Shown in pieces: positions 1 through 6,373 of a DNA stretch of 11,168 nt. A model generated the notes under the pieces. The model searched no databases. It was not told the DNA's origin and was given only the letters and a program-made list of their open reading frames with translations. Positions within the stretch are counted from its first letter, which is position 1; each line of letters starts with the position of its first letter. A program made the translations under genes and the position numbers. The DNA comes from an uncultured Eubacteriales bacterium (lineage in GTDB: Bacteria > Bacillota > Clostridia > Lachnospirales > Lachnospiraceae), in assembly GCA_949286775.1 (NCBI GenBank), contig CASEDW010000140.1:1-11168 (forward strand), read 5' to 3'.

Positions 1-540
1 TGGGTACAGCCGCAGATAATAGGCGAAGTAGACAGAAGCGGAAGACCAAGACCTAACAAAGCTGATCTTCCTGAAGTAAGAATACCTGCCGATATCATCG
101 TTGTAGCTATCGGACAGGGAATTGAAATCGCCGGATTTGAAGAAGCGGGAGTGCCAATCAAGAGAGGAACTTTTGTAGCTGAAACATCGTCCCAGGCAAA
201 CGATAAAGTATTTGCCGGAGGCGACTGCGTAACAGGACCGGCAACGGCGATCAGAGCTATCGCGGCAGGAAAGGTTGCGGCTGCGAATATCGACGAATAT
301 CTCGGATTCAATCATGAGATCAGCGTTGATATCGAAATTCCTTCACCGCAGCTTTCAAACCGTCCGCCTCATGGACGTATTAATATCACCGAACGTGAAG
401 CATGTGAGAGAAAATGCGACTTCAACGATATTGAAATCGGTCTTACAAAAGAAGGCGCATGCACTGAGGCGTCACGCTGCTTAAGATGCGATCACTTCGG
501 ATACGGAATTTTCAGAGGAGGTAGAGAGAATAAATGGTAA
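1..540 (+). CDS. GltD-like FAD/NAD(P)-dependent oxidoreductase, 3' part only
   Basis: The reading frame is open from the first base and ends at TAA 538-540, giving the last 179 residues of a protein whose start lies upstream. Visible are a nucleotide-binding strand (ADIIVVAIGQG) and the FAD-contacting segment VFAGGDCVTGPATAIRAIAA, typical of the pyridine-nucleotide disulphide oxidoreductase fold in the glutamate synthase small subunit (GltD) group. The C-terminus carries a Cys-rich tail (CERKCDF, then RCLRCDHFG) such as is found in GltD-like subunits associated with hydrogenases and NuoF-type proteins. Because it overlaps the hydrogenase gene, I infer that it passes electrons between NAD(P)H and the iron-sulphur chain of that enzyme, and not that it makes glutamate. 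It could also be the C-terminal part of a larger fusion, for example with a NuoF-like domain, which this window cannot show. The family is secure; the precise substrate is not. Confidence 0.85.
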   Translation, partial: WVQPQIIGEVDRSGRPRPNKADLPEVRIPADIIVVAIGQGIEIAGFEEAGVPIKRGTFVAETSSQANDKVFAGGDCVTGPATAIRAIAAGKVAAANIDEYLGFNHEISVDIEIPSPQLSNRPPHGRINITEREACERKCDFNDIEIGLTKEGACTEASRCLRCDHFGYGIFRGGRENKW

Positions 541-2294
541 CATTGACAATTGATAAAAGACAGGTTGCTGTTCCGGAGGGAACAACTATTTTAGATGCTG
601 CCAAATCAGTTGGTATTGAGATCCCTACTCTTTGTTTCCTCAAAGACATAAATGAGATCGGCGCATGCCGTATCTGTATGGTTGAAATCGAAGGAGAAAC
701 GGGCTTGATTCCTTCATGCAACAATGTAGTTCAAGAGGGAATGACAGTCTATACAAATTCTCCGAAGGTAAGAGAGGCAAGAAGAGTAAATCTTCGTCTT
801 CTCTTGTCACAGCACGATACAAAATGTACAAAGTGTACAAGAAACGGAAACTGCAAGCTTCAGAAACTTACGACAGATTACAACCTTCTTGGAGAACATT
901 ATGTTCCTACGCTCAACAAGGTTCCTGAATATTTTGACGCGCCGGTTGTAAGAATCGAAAACAGATGCGTTAAATGCTTAAGATGCGTTCAGATTTGTGA
1001 AAAAGTCCAGAGCATGAATATCTGGGATATTCTTGGAACGGCTTCGCATGTAAATGTTGGAGTTAAGCTGGCGAAGAATCTTGCTGAATCGACATGTACA
1101 TTCTGCGGACAGTGTATTACTCATTGTCCTGTGGGAGCGCTTCAGGAAAGAGACGATACAGGAAAAGTATTTGACGCCCTTGCTGATCCTAAGAAAACAG
1201 TTGTAGTACAGGTTGCGCCTGCGGTTAGAGCTGCATGGGGCGAATACTATGGCCTTGATCCGGAATACGCTACGGCGGAAAGGCTTGTATCAGGTCTTAA
1301 AACCATGGGATTTGATTATGTATTTGATACAAACTTCTCAGCCGATCTTACGATCATGGAGGAGGGAAGCGAATTTGTAGAGAGATTTACACATAAAGAT
1401 CAGTATGCATGGCCTATGTTTACGTCATGCTGCCCGGGCTGGGTGAGATTTATCAAGGGCCAGTTCCCTGATTATGTAAAGAATCTTTCAACAGCTAAAT
1501 CGCCTCAGGGAATGTTCGGCGCTGTCGCTAAGAGCTACTTTGCCGAAAAGATTGGCGTAGATCCTAAAGACATGGTAGTAGTTTCGATCATGCCTTGTAC
1601 TGCTAAAAAAGCGGAGAGGGCGATTCCTAACCTCAACGACGCCTGCGGAGATCCTGATGTGGATATCGTACTTACTACAAGAGAGATCGTTCGTATGTTC
1701 AGAGGAGAGCAGATCAATCCGAGACTTCTTGAAGAGACGCCGTTTGACAGCCCGCTGGGAGAGGGAACAGGAGCTGCCGTTATCTTCGGAGCGACAGGCG
1801 GTGTTATGGACGCTGCTTTAAGAAGCGCTTATTATCTTGTGACAGGTGAAAATCCTCCTGCCGACGCTTTCAGCGCTGTAAGAGGTATGGAAGGATGGAA
1901 AGAAGCTACATTCACTGTTCCGGGAGCGGGCGACGTAAGGGTTGCCGTAGTAAGCGGACTTGCGAACACAAGAAAGCTTATGGAAGCTATTGACAAAGGA
2001 ACAGTTGAGTATGACTTCGTAGAAGTTATGGCCTGCCCGGGCGGATGCGCCGGAGGCGGCGGACAGCCTATCCATGACGGAGAAGAAAAAGCCGAGTACA
2101 GAGGAGATGCTCTGTGGAAGATCGACGCTAACAAGAAAGTACGTTTTTCACATGAAAATTCAGAAGTTCAGAAACTTTATGCCGATTATCTTGAAAAACC
2201 TCTTTCACACAGAAGTCATGAGCTTCTTCATACTGATCATGAAGAATGGGATATGCCTAAACCTGTAAACTATGGAATATATCATTTGAGATGA
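534..2294 (+). CDS. hydA: [FeFe] hydrogenase catalytic subunit (HydA/HndD type)
   Basis: Catalyses reversible 2H+ + 2e- to H2 in the cytoplasm. There is no signal peptide. The 586 residues match the layout of HndD/CpI-type enzymes. An N-terminal 2Fe-2S ferredoxin domain has Cys34, Cys45, Cys48 and Cys62. A His-ligated 4Fe-4S site follows (His94, Cys98, Cys101, Cys107), then two 4Fe-4S clusters (Cys145/148/151/155 and Cys188/191/194/198). The H-cluster domain carries all three signatures: TSCCPGW (297-303), MPCTAKK (353-359) and MACPGGCAGGGGQP (499-512). The tail after about 540 resembles the small-subunit (HydB-like) segment (KPLSHRSHELLHTDH). The ATG overlaps the end of the upstream gene by 7 nt, with AGAGGAGG at 514-521, so translation is probably coupled. 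All cluster ligands are present, so the enzyme should be active. The GltD-like partner suggests an NAD(P)-linked or bifurcating complex. That is inference, because the other subunits lie outside the window. Confidence 0.97.
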   Translation: MVTLTIDKRQVAVPEGTTILDAAKSVGIEIPTLCFLKDINEIGACRICMVEIEGETGLIPSCNNVVQEGMTVYTNSPKVREARRVNLRLLLSQHDTKCTKCTRNGNCKLQKLTTDYNLLGEHYVPTLNKVPEYFDAPVVRIENRCVKCLRCVQICEKVQSMNIWDILGTASHVNVGVKLAKNLAESTCTFCGQCITHCPVGALQERDDTGKVFDALADPKKTVVVQVAPAVRAAWGEYYGLDPEYATAERLVSGLKTMGFDYVFDTNFSADLTIMEEGSEFVERFTHKDQYAWPMFTSCCPGWVRFIKGQFPDYVKNLSTAKSPQGMFGAVAKSYFAEKIGVDPKDMVVVSIMPCTAKKAERAIPNLNDACGDPDVDIVLTTREIVRMFRGEQINPRLLEETPFDSPLGEGTGAAVIFGATGGVMDAALRSAYYLVTGENPPADAFSAVRGMEGWKEATFTVPGAGDVRVAVVSGLANTRKLMEAIDKGTVEYDFVEVMACPGGCAGGGGQPIHDGEEKAEYRGDALWKIDANKKVRFSHENSEVQKLYADYLEKPLSHRSHELLHTDHEEWDMPKPVNYGIYHLR

Positions 2295-2304
2295 AACTGT
2301 TTAA

Positions 2305-2324
2305 GGGCTGCCGAAAGGCAGCCC
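2305..2324 (+). other. Intercistronic GC-rich hairpin with GNRA loop
   Basis: A perfect 8-bp stem (GGGCTGCC / GGCAGCCC) closed by a GAAA tetraloop starts 10 nt after the hydrogenase stop codon. No T run follows (TATGACATAG), so it is not a typical intrinsic terminator. It may be a weak terminator, an RNA-processing or stability element at the hydrogenase mRNA 3' end, or a way of lowering read-through into the transporter gene 26 nt downstream. Confidence 0.6.
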
Positions 2325-2350
2325 TATGACATAGTGAGGAAAAATCTAAA

Positions 2351-3592
2351 ATGAAAGCAAATAAGCATAAATTCAGCAGAAAACATTGGATGATAATAGC
2401 GTTAGGCTTTATGATCTTTTTCATCTATAACGCTGTCGCGTCTGACGGGATGAATGTCATCGTTCCGCAGCTGGCGGCGGATCGCGGATGGGATTATGAG
2501 TATGTCCTTTCGTTCGCCACTATTGCGGGAGTTATAAGCGCGGTTCTTTCCGTGTTCTTTGGGAAACTCTGCGAGAAAAAAGGACCGAGATTTATGATCG
2601 GCACGAGTATGCTGCTTGCAGCCGTATTTTTCTATATGTACGGACATGCGACCAGCATTCCAATGTATGTTGTCGCGCTTTGCGGAGTTACGAGCTGCTC
2701 GAGCTCGTTTGGATTTATCGGAGTCAGTTCCCTTGTGGCAAACTGGTTTCCGACTAAAAAGGGAATAGCGCAGGGATTCGCGTCCATGGGATGCCCGTTT
2801 TCGTCGATGATATCGGTGGCGCTCTTTACGTTAGCTTTCAATAAATTTGGACTCGGAATTTCAATGACGTTTTTTGCCGTTCTCATGGCTGTCATCGCTG
2901 TAATTCTTCTGATCATCCTTCGAAACACGCCGGAGGAATGCGGTGAATATCCTGATTCGATTCCGCCCTCTGAAAGAACGCAGGCTGAACTTGATCTTGT
3001 CAGCAATGAAAAGGGCAAAACGATCGGTCAGATGGCGAAAGTCGGCACTGTCTGGTATGTCGGGATTTTTATGGGATTGTACAGCATGTGCTCTCTCGGA
3101 GTAATGGGACAGTTTGTAGTAAGACATTCGGAATTGCCTATAGACAACGCGGCTGTTCTTTTGATGTTTTCGGTTTGCGCCGCGGCAGGAATATTCGGAG
3201 GTCCTCTGTGGGGAGCCATCGATACGAAATTCGGAACAAAGACAGGCTATTTACTGTGCGCGTTGAATTATATCGTGGCGATGCTGCTTAACTTTACAGA
3301 TATAATGCCGCTGGTGTATATATCGGTCGTGCTTCTGGGACTTGGAGCCTGCGGAATACAGGTGTTTTTAGCTGCCTGGCTGGTTTCAATATTTGGCAGA
3401 AAAGATTTTGCAGGAGCATACGGCATAGCGTATCCGCTGTCAAATATCTTATGCCAGATGTGCTTTTTTGTGATCGCGTTTACTAAGTCGGTATTCGGAC
3501 AGATGCGATATGCTTATCTTGTTTTCGTTGCATTGCTTGTTATAAGCATTATAATGAGCAGGTTTGTAAAAATTAACTATAAAAAAGACTAG
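2351..3592 (+). CDS. MFS transporter, OFA (oxalate/formate antiporter)-like
   Basis: An integral membrane transporter of 413 residues with about 12 predicted hydrophobic helices in two halves of six. They are separated by a charged loop at about 191-230. The MFS loop 2-3 signature is visible as GKLCEKKGPR (71-80). NWFPTKKGIAQG (131-142) and the NTPEECGEYPD segment after helix 6 (192-202) are characteristic of the OFA and monocarboxylate branches of the superfamily. Members carry small organic anions such as oxalate/formate or lactate, but many are uncharacterised and the substrate cannot be read from sequence. The start is supported by GAGGA at 2336-2340, 10 nt before ATG. It lies 56 nt after hydA and may be co-transcribed with it through the hairpin between them. 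A weak acid or fermentation product is a plausible cargo, by context only. Confidence 0.85.
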   Translation: MKANKHKFSRKHWMIIALGFMIFFIYNAVASDGMNVIVPQLAADRGWDYEYVLSFATIAGVISAVLSVFFGKLCEKKGPRFMIGTSMLLAAVFFYMYGHATSIPMYVVALCGVTSCSSSFGFIGVSSLVANWFPTKKGIAQGFASMGCPFSSMISVALFTLAFNKFGLGISMTFFAVLMAVIAVILLIILRNTPEECGEYPDSIPPSERTQAELDLVSNEKGKTIGQMAKVGTVWYVGIFMGLYSMCSLGVMGQFVVRHSELPIDNAAVLLMFSVCAAAGIFGGPLWGAIDTKFGTKTGYLLCALNYIVAMLLNFTDIMPLVYISVVLLGLGACGIQVFLAAWLVSIFGRKDFAGAYGIAYPLSNILCQMCFFVIAFTKSVFGQMRYAYLVFVALLVISIIMSRFVKINYKKD

Positions 3593-3595
3593 TAA

Positions 3596-3643
3596 AAAAG
3601 GGATTTGATATCGTCTGAGATCAGACTGTATCAATTCCCTTTT
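3596..3643. terminator. Bidirectional intrinsic terminator between convergent genes
   Basis: A long hairpin begins 4 nt after the transporter stop and ends 10 nt before the stop of the minus-strand Prs gene. AAAAGGGA (3596-3603) pairs with TCCCTTTT (3636-3643), TTGATA (3605-3610) with TATCAA (3629-3634), and GTCTG (3613-3617) with CAGAC (3622-3626) around an AGAT loop. Only small mismatches interrupt the stem. The flanking A run at 3594-3599 and T run at 3640-3643 give each direction a U tract, so one element can end both transcripts. Confidence 0.85.
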
Positions 3644-3652
3644 CGTTATATA

Positions 3653-4825
3653 TCAGGCGTTATGATATCTCTTAAGGAGTCCGTTGATCTTCGATGTGTT
3701 GTCGATGATAGGCTCAAGCGAGACATCGTGATTTGTGGCGTAAATTATGTTTGCTATATATTTGTCGAGTTTGGCCGATTCGTACCATGGGCGCGAGAGA
3801 AGATCAGGCGACTGGTATGTCAGATCAGTTGTGATTATAAGATCGAAGAGACCATCCTCATAATATTTGTCAAATGCTTCAAGACCTTCTGTAAAAAGTC
3901 CAAATGTCGTGCATACAAATACGCGGCGCGCGCCTCTGTCTTTAAGCTGAGCAGCTACATGAAGCATGCTTTCTCCGCTGGCGATCATATCGTCTAAAAC
4001 TATTACGTCTTTGTCTTTAAGCGAAGCGCCGAGAAACTCATGGGCGACTATAGGATTTTTTCCGTTTACGACTCTTGAGTAGTCGCGTCGTTTATAGAAC
4101 ATACCCATATCGACTCCGAGGATGTTGGCGAAATATTTCGCTCTTGACATCGCTCCTTCGTCAGGACTTATGGTCATGAGATGTTCCGAATCGACCTTAA
4201 GGTCGGGAACACGTTTAAAAAGAGCCTGGCAGAACTGATATGAAGGATAGAAATTGTCGAATCCGTGCAGCGGAACGGCATTTACGATCTTCGGGTCGTG
4301 GGTATCAAATGTGATGATATTCGATACGCCCATATCCGTGAGCTCTTTGAGCGCGAGGGCGCTGTCAAGAGATTCTCTTCCTGAGCGTTTGTGCTGACGG
4401 CTTTCGTAAAGGAAAGGCATTACGACGTTAATTCTGTGGGCTTTTCCCATACAGGCCGCGATTATTCGTTTGAGGTTCTGAAAGTGATCGTCAGGAGAAA
4501 GTCTGTTCTCAAATCCGTGCATTTTGTATTTTACGCTATAGTTGCATACGTCAGCCAGAATATAGAGATCGGCTCCTCTGACCGACTGTTTTATGATGCC
4601 TTTTGCTTCACCGCTTCCAAAGCGCGGACATTCACAGTCAATAATAAATGAATCCGTATTGTAATGAAGGTTGAGTTCAGAAGCGGGACGTTTCTCAAGA
4701 AGCCTTGACTGAAGATCAACAAGATAATTTTCTATATTTTTCGCTTTGTCTTCGCAGCCTGGAAGAGCGCAGACTTTTAAAGGCGCTACAGGTATTGCGT
4801 TTACCATTGTATCTAAAAATGACAT
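3653..4825 (-). CDS. prs: Ribose-phosphate pyrophosphokinase (PRPP synthetase), long divergent form
   Basis: Makes 5-phosphoribosyl 1-diphosphate from ribose 5-phosphate and ATP, the precursor of nucleotides, NAD, His and Trp. The 390-residue protein is longer than the usual 310-320. Family landmarks are present but altered: YESRQHKRSGRESLD (140-154) stands at the ATP loop (usually near YARQDRK), DTHD at 174-177, SPDEGAMSRAK (220-230), KRRD (245-248), and the PRPP loop VIVLDDMIASGESM (274-287), where classical enzymes have DDMIDTAGT. The start chosen is the ATG at 4825, because GGAGG (4831-4835) lies 5 nt upstream. A GTG 27 nt further upstream is in frame but would place this RBS inside the coding sequence. 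The gene is monocistronic in the window, with its own promoter and the shared terminator. Such long forms occur in Clostridia, so a second, canonical prs elsewhere is likely. A regulatory or altered-specificity role cannot be excluded. Confidence 0.88.
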   Translation of the reverse strand: MSFLDTMVNAIPVAPLKVCALPGCEDKAKNIENYLVDLQSRLLEKRPASELNLHYNTDSFIIDCECPRFGSGEAKGIIKQSVRGADLYILADVCNYSVKYKMHGFENRLSPDDHFQNLKRIIAACMGKAHRINVVMPFLYESRQHKRSGRESLDSALALKELTDMGVSNIITFDTHDPKIVNAVPLHGFDNFYPSYQFCQALFKRVPDLKVDSEHLMTISPDEGAMSRAKYFANILGVDMGMFYKRRDYSRVVNGKNPIVAHEFLGASLKDKDVIVLDDMIASGESMLHVAAQLKDRGARRVFVCTTFGLFTEGLEAFDKYYEDGLFDLIITTDLTYQSPDLLSRPWYESAKLDKYIANIIYATNHDVSLEPIIDNTSKINGLLKRYHNA

Positions 4826-4830
4826 TCGAA

Positions 4831-4835
4831 CCTCC
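4831..4835 (-). promoter_or_regulatory. Ribosome binding site that sets the Prs start
   Basis: On the minus strand GGAGG is followed after 5 nt (TTCGA) by ATG. This is the only strong Shine-Dalgarno near the 5' end of the frame and rules in favour of the ATG at 4825 over the upstream GTG at 4852 or the ATG at 4843. Confidence 0.85.
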
Positions 4836-4886
4836 GGGATCATATAGACCACAAATTATTTATTTGCCAAAAGGCATATACTGATA

Positions 4887-4915
4887 TTTATATCATGCAA
4901 AGATAAAAACGTCAA
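4887..4915 (-). promoter_or_regulatory. Sigma-A-type promoter for prs
   Basis: On the minus strand TTGACG (4915-4910) and TATAAA (4892-4887) are separated by exactly 17 nt. Transcription would start near 4880, leaving a leader of about 55 nt. The leader contains a small inverted repeat (TGCC AAAA GGCA, 4865-4876) of unknown importance. Confidence 0.75.
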
Positions 4916-4935
4916 TGCGAATATTAGGTGTCGTA

Positions 4936-4964
4936 TTGCTTTTTTGCCTTTAAATTGGTATGAT
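4936..4964 (+). promoter_or_regulatory. Sigma-A-type promoter for the DUF512-der-plsY-gpsA operon
   Basis: TTGCTT (4936-4941) and TATGAT (4959-4964) are separated by 17 nt. The predicted start near 4971 leaves a leader of about 20 nt before the ATG at 4991, with GGAGGG at 4981-4986. It is divergent from the prs promoter, with about 20 nt between the two -35 boxes. Confidence 0.72.
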
Positions 4965-4990
4965 GAAATAACGTATGGTCGGAGGGATAA

Positions 4991-6373
4991 ATGAAAGATA
5001 CAGCAAAGAAAATTTTATCGGTAAAAGAAAACAGTATCGCTTGGGAAATGGATATAGAAGCAGGAGACGAACTGCTTGCCATAAATGATGAGCCGGTGAA
5101 GGATGTTTTTGATTATATGTTTCTGACTCAGGATACATATCTTGAGCTGCTCATAAGAAAACCTTCCGGGGAAGAATGGATAATCGAGATCGAGAAAGAT
5201 GAAGATGAAGAACTCGGAATAGAGTTTGAAGCGGGACTTATGGATGACTATAAGAGCTGTCACAATAAATGCATCTTCTGTTTTATAGATCAGATGCCAC
5301 CGGGCATGCGGGAAACCCTGTATTTTAAAGACGACGATTCAAGGCTGTCTTTTTTGCAGGGAAATTATGTAACATTGACAAATATGTCGATGGAGGATCT
5401 TGACAGGATCATAAAATACAATATGTCGCCTATAAACATTTCATTTCAGACGATGAATCCAAAACTGCGATGCATGATGCTTAATAACAGATTTGCGGGC
5501 GATATACTTGAAAAGGTCAATAAGCTGGCTGACGCCGGCATAGAAATGAACGGACAGATCGTTTTGTGCAAGGGAATCAACGACGGAAAAGAGCTTGAAT
5601 ATTCCCTCGAAGTCATGTCGGGGCTTTATCCTGCTCTAAGAAGCGTTTCTGTAGTTCCTGTAGGTCTTTCAAAGTACCGGGATGGTCTGTACCCTCTTGA
5701 ACCGTTTGAAAAAGAAGACGCCGAAGAAGTTTTAAAACTTCTTGAAAAATGGCAGAAAAAAATGAGACGCGAAACAGGCGTAAATTTTGTCTATGCCTCA
5801 GACGAATGGTATCTTCTGGCCGGAAAAGAAATTCCCGATGAGGAATATTATGACGGATATGTTCAGCTTGAAAACGGCGTAGGTATGATGCGTCTTTTAG
5901 AATCGGAAATAGATGAATATCTCGAATCAGTAAAGGGTTCTGAACGTGAGACGGAAGTTTCTGTTGCGACAGGACTGCTCGCAGGACCTTTTATAGGAAA
6001 AATGACAGAAAAGGTCAGGAGGAAATTCCCGAATTCAAAAGTAAACGTCTATCCGATAAGAAATGATTTTTTCGGAGAAAAGATCACCGTATCAGGACTG
6101 GTCACAGGACAGGACCTGATGAAACAGTTAAAAGGAAAGAAAGTTGGAAGCAGACTATTGCTTCCTGTAAATATGTTAAGATCGGGAGAAGAAGTATTTC
6201 TTGACGATTATACCGTATCCGATCTTGAAAAATATCTTGAAGTTAGTATAAGAGTCGTTGACTCGACAGGTGAAGCCTTTGTCAGGGCAGTTACCGATGA
6301 TAAAGAGCTTCCGATCAATAAAAGGAGACAGATATATGAGCAAACCGATAGTTGCGATAGTCGGCAGACCTAA
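4991..6373 (+). CDS. DUF512 radical SAM protein with N-terminal PDZ-like domain
   Basis: A 460-residue, probably cytoplasmic protein. Residues about 5-75 look like a PDZ-type domain (SIAWEMDIEAGDELLAINDEPVKDV in the usual binding-groove region). Next comes a radical SAM core with a 4Fe-4S/SAM-binding CX3CX2C motif (Cys90, Cys94, Cys97, within SCHNKCIFCFIDQMP). The C-terminal half, about 220-435, is the DUF512 region (SVVPVGLSKYR, ATGLLAGPFIGKM, LPVNMLRSGEEVFLDD). The family is widespread in Clostridia and cyanobacteria and, to my knowledge, its reaction is not established. The start has a good RBS (GGAGGG, 4 nt spacing). The end overlaps der by 38 nt, and the final 20 or so residues are encoded by der RBS and P-loop DNA. 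Adjacency to der is a recurring arrangement and hints at a ribosome- or RNA-related role, but that is inference only. Confidence 0.9.
   Translation: MKDTAKKILSVKENSIAWEMDIEAGDELLAINDEPVKDVFDYMFLTQDTYLELLIRKPSGEEWIIEIEKDEDEELGIEFEAGLMDDYKSCHNKCIFCFIDQMPPGMRETLYFKDDDSRLSFLQGNYVTLTNMSMEDLDRIIKYNMSPINISFQTMNPKLRCMMLNNRFAGDILEKVNKLADAGIEMNGQIVLCKGINDGKELEYSLEVMSGLYPALRSVSVVPVGLSKYRDGLYPLEPFEKEDAEEVLKLLEKWQKKMRRETGVNFVYASDEWYLLAGKEIPDEEYYDGYVQLENGVGMMRLLESEIDEYLESVKGSERETEVSVATGLLAGPFIGKMTEKVRRKFPNSKVNVYPIRNDFFGEKITVSGLVTGQDLMKQLKGKKVGSRLLLPVNMLRSGEEVFLDDYTVSDLEKYLEVSIRVVDSTGEAFVRAVTDDKELPINKRRQIYEQTDSCDSRQT
6321..6327 (+). promoter_or_regulatory. Ribosome binding site for der inside the upstream gene
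   Basis: AAAGGAG lies 8 nt before the ATG at 6336 and inside the DUF512 coding sequence. It fixes the Der start at the MSKPIVAIVG methionine. A further in-frame ATG upstream at 6258 would add 26 residues with no RBS or homology support. Confidence 0.85.

Noticed and set aside
2697..2708. CTCGAGCTCG palindromic string in the MFS gene
   Set aside because: It lies in coding sequence for Cys/Ser residues with no associated structure or partner site.
3605..3997. Plus-strand open frame of 130 codons opposite the 3' part of prs
   Set aside because: It starts within the terminator hairpin, has no RBS or recognisable domain, and is the antisense shadow of a well-supported gene.
4826..4852. N-terminal extension of Prs from GTG at 4852
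   Set aside because: The strong GGAGG would then be coding sequence, and it is ideally spaced for the ATG at 4825.
6258..6335. 26-residue N-terminal extension of Der
   Set aside because: It has no RBS, lies inside the DUF512 gene, and Der proteins begin just before the first P-loop.
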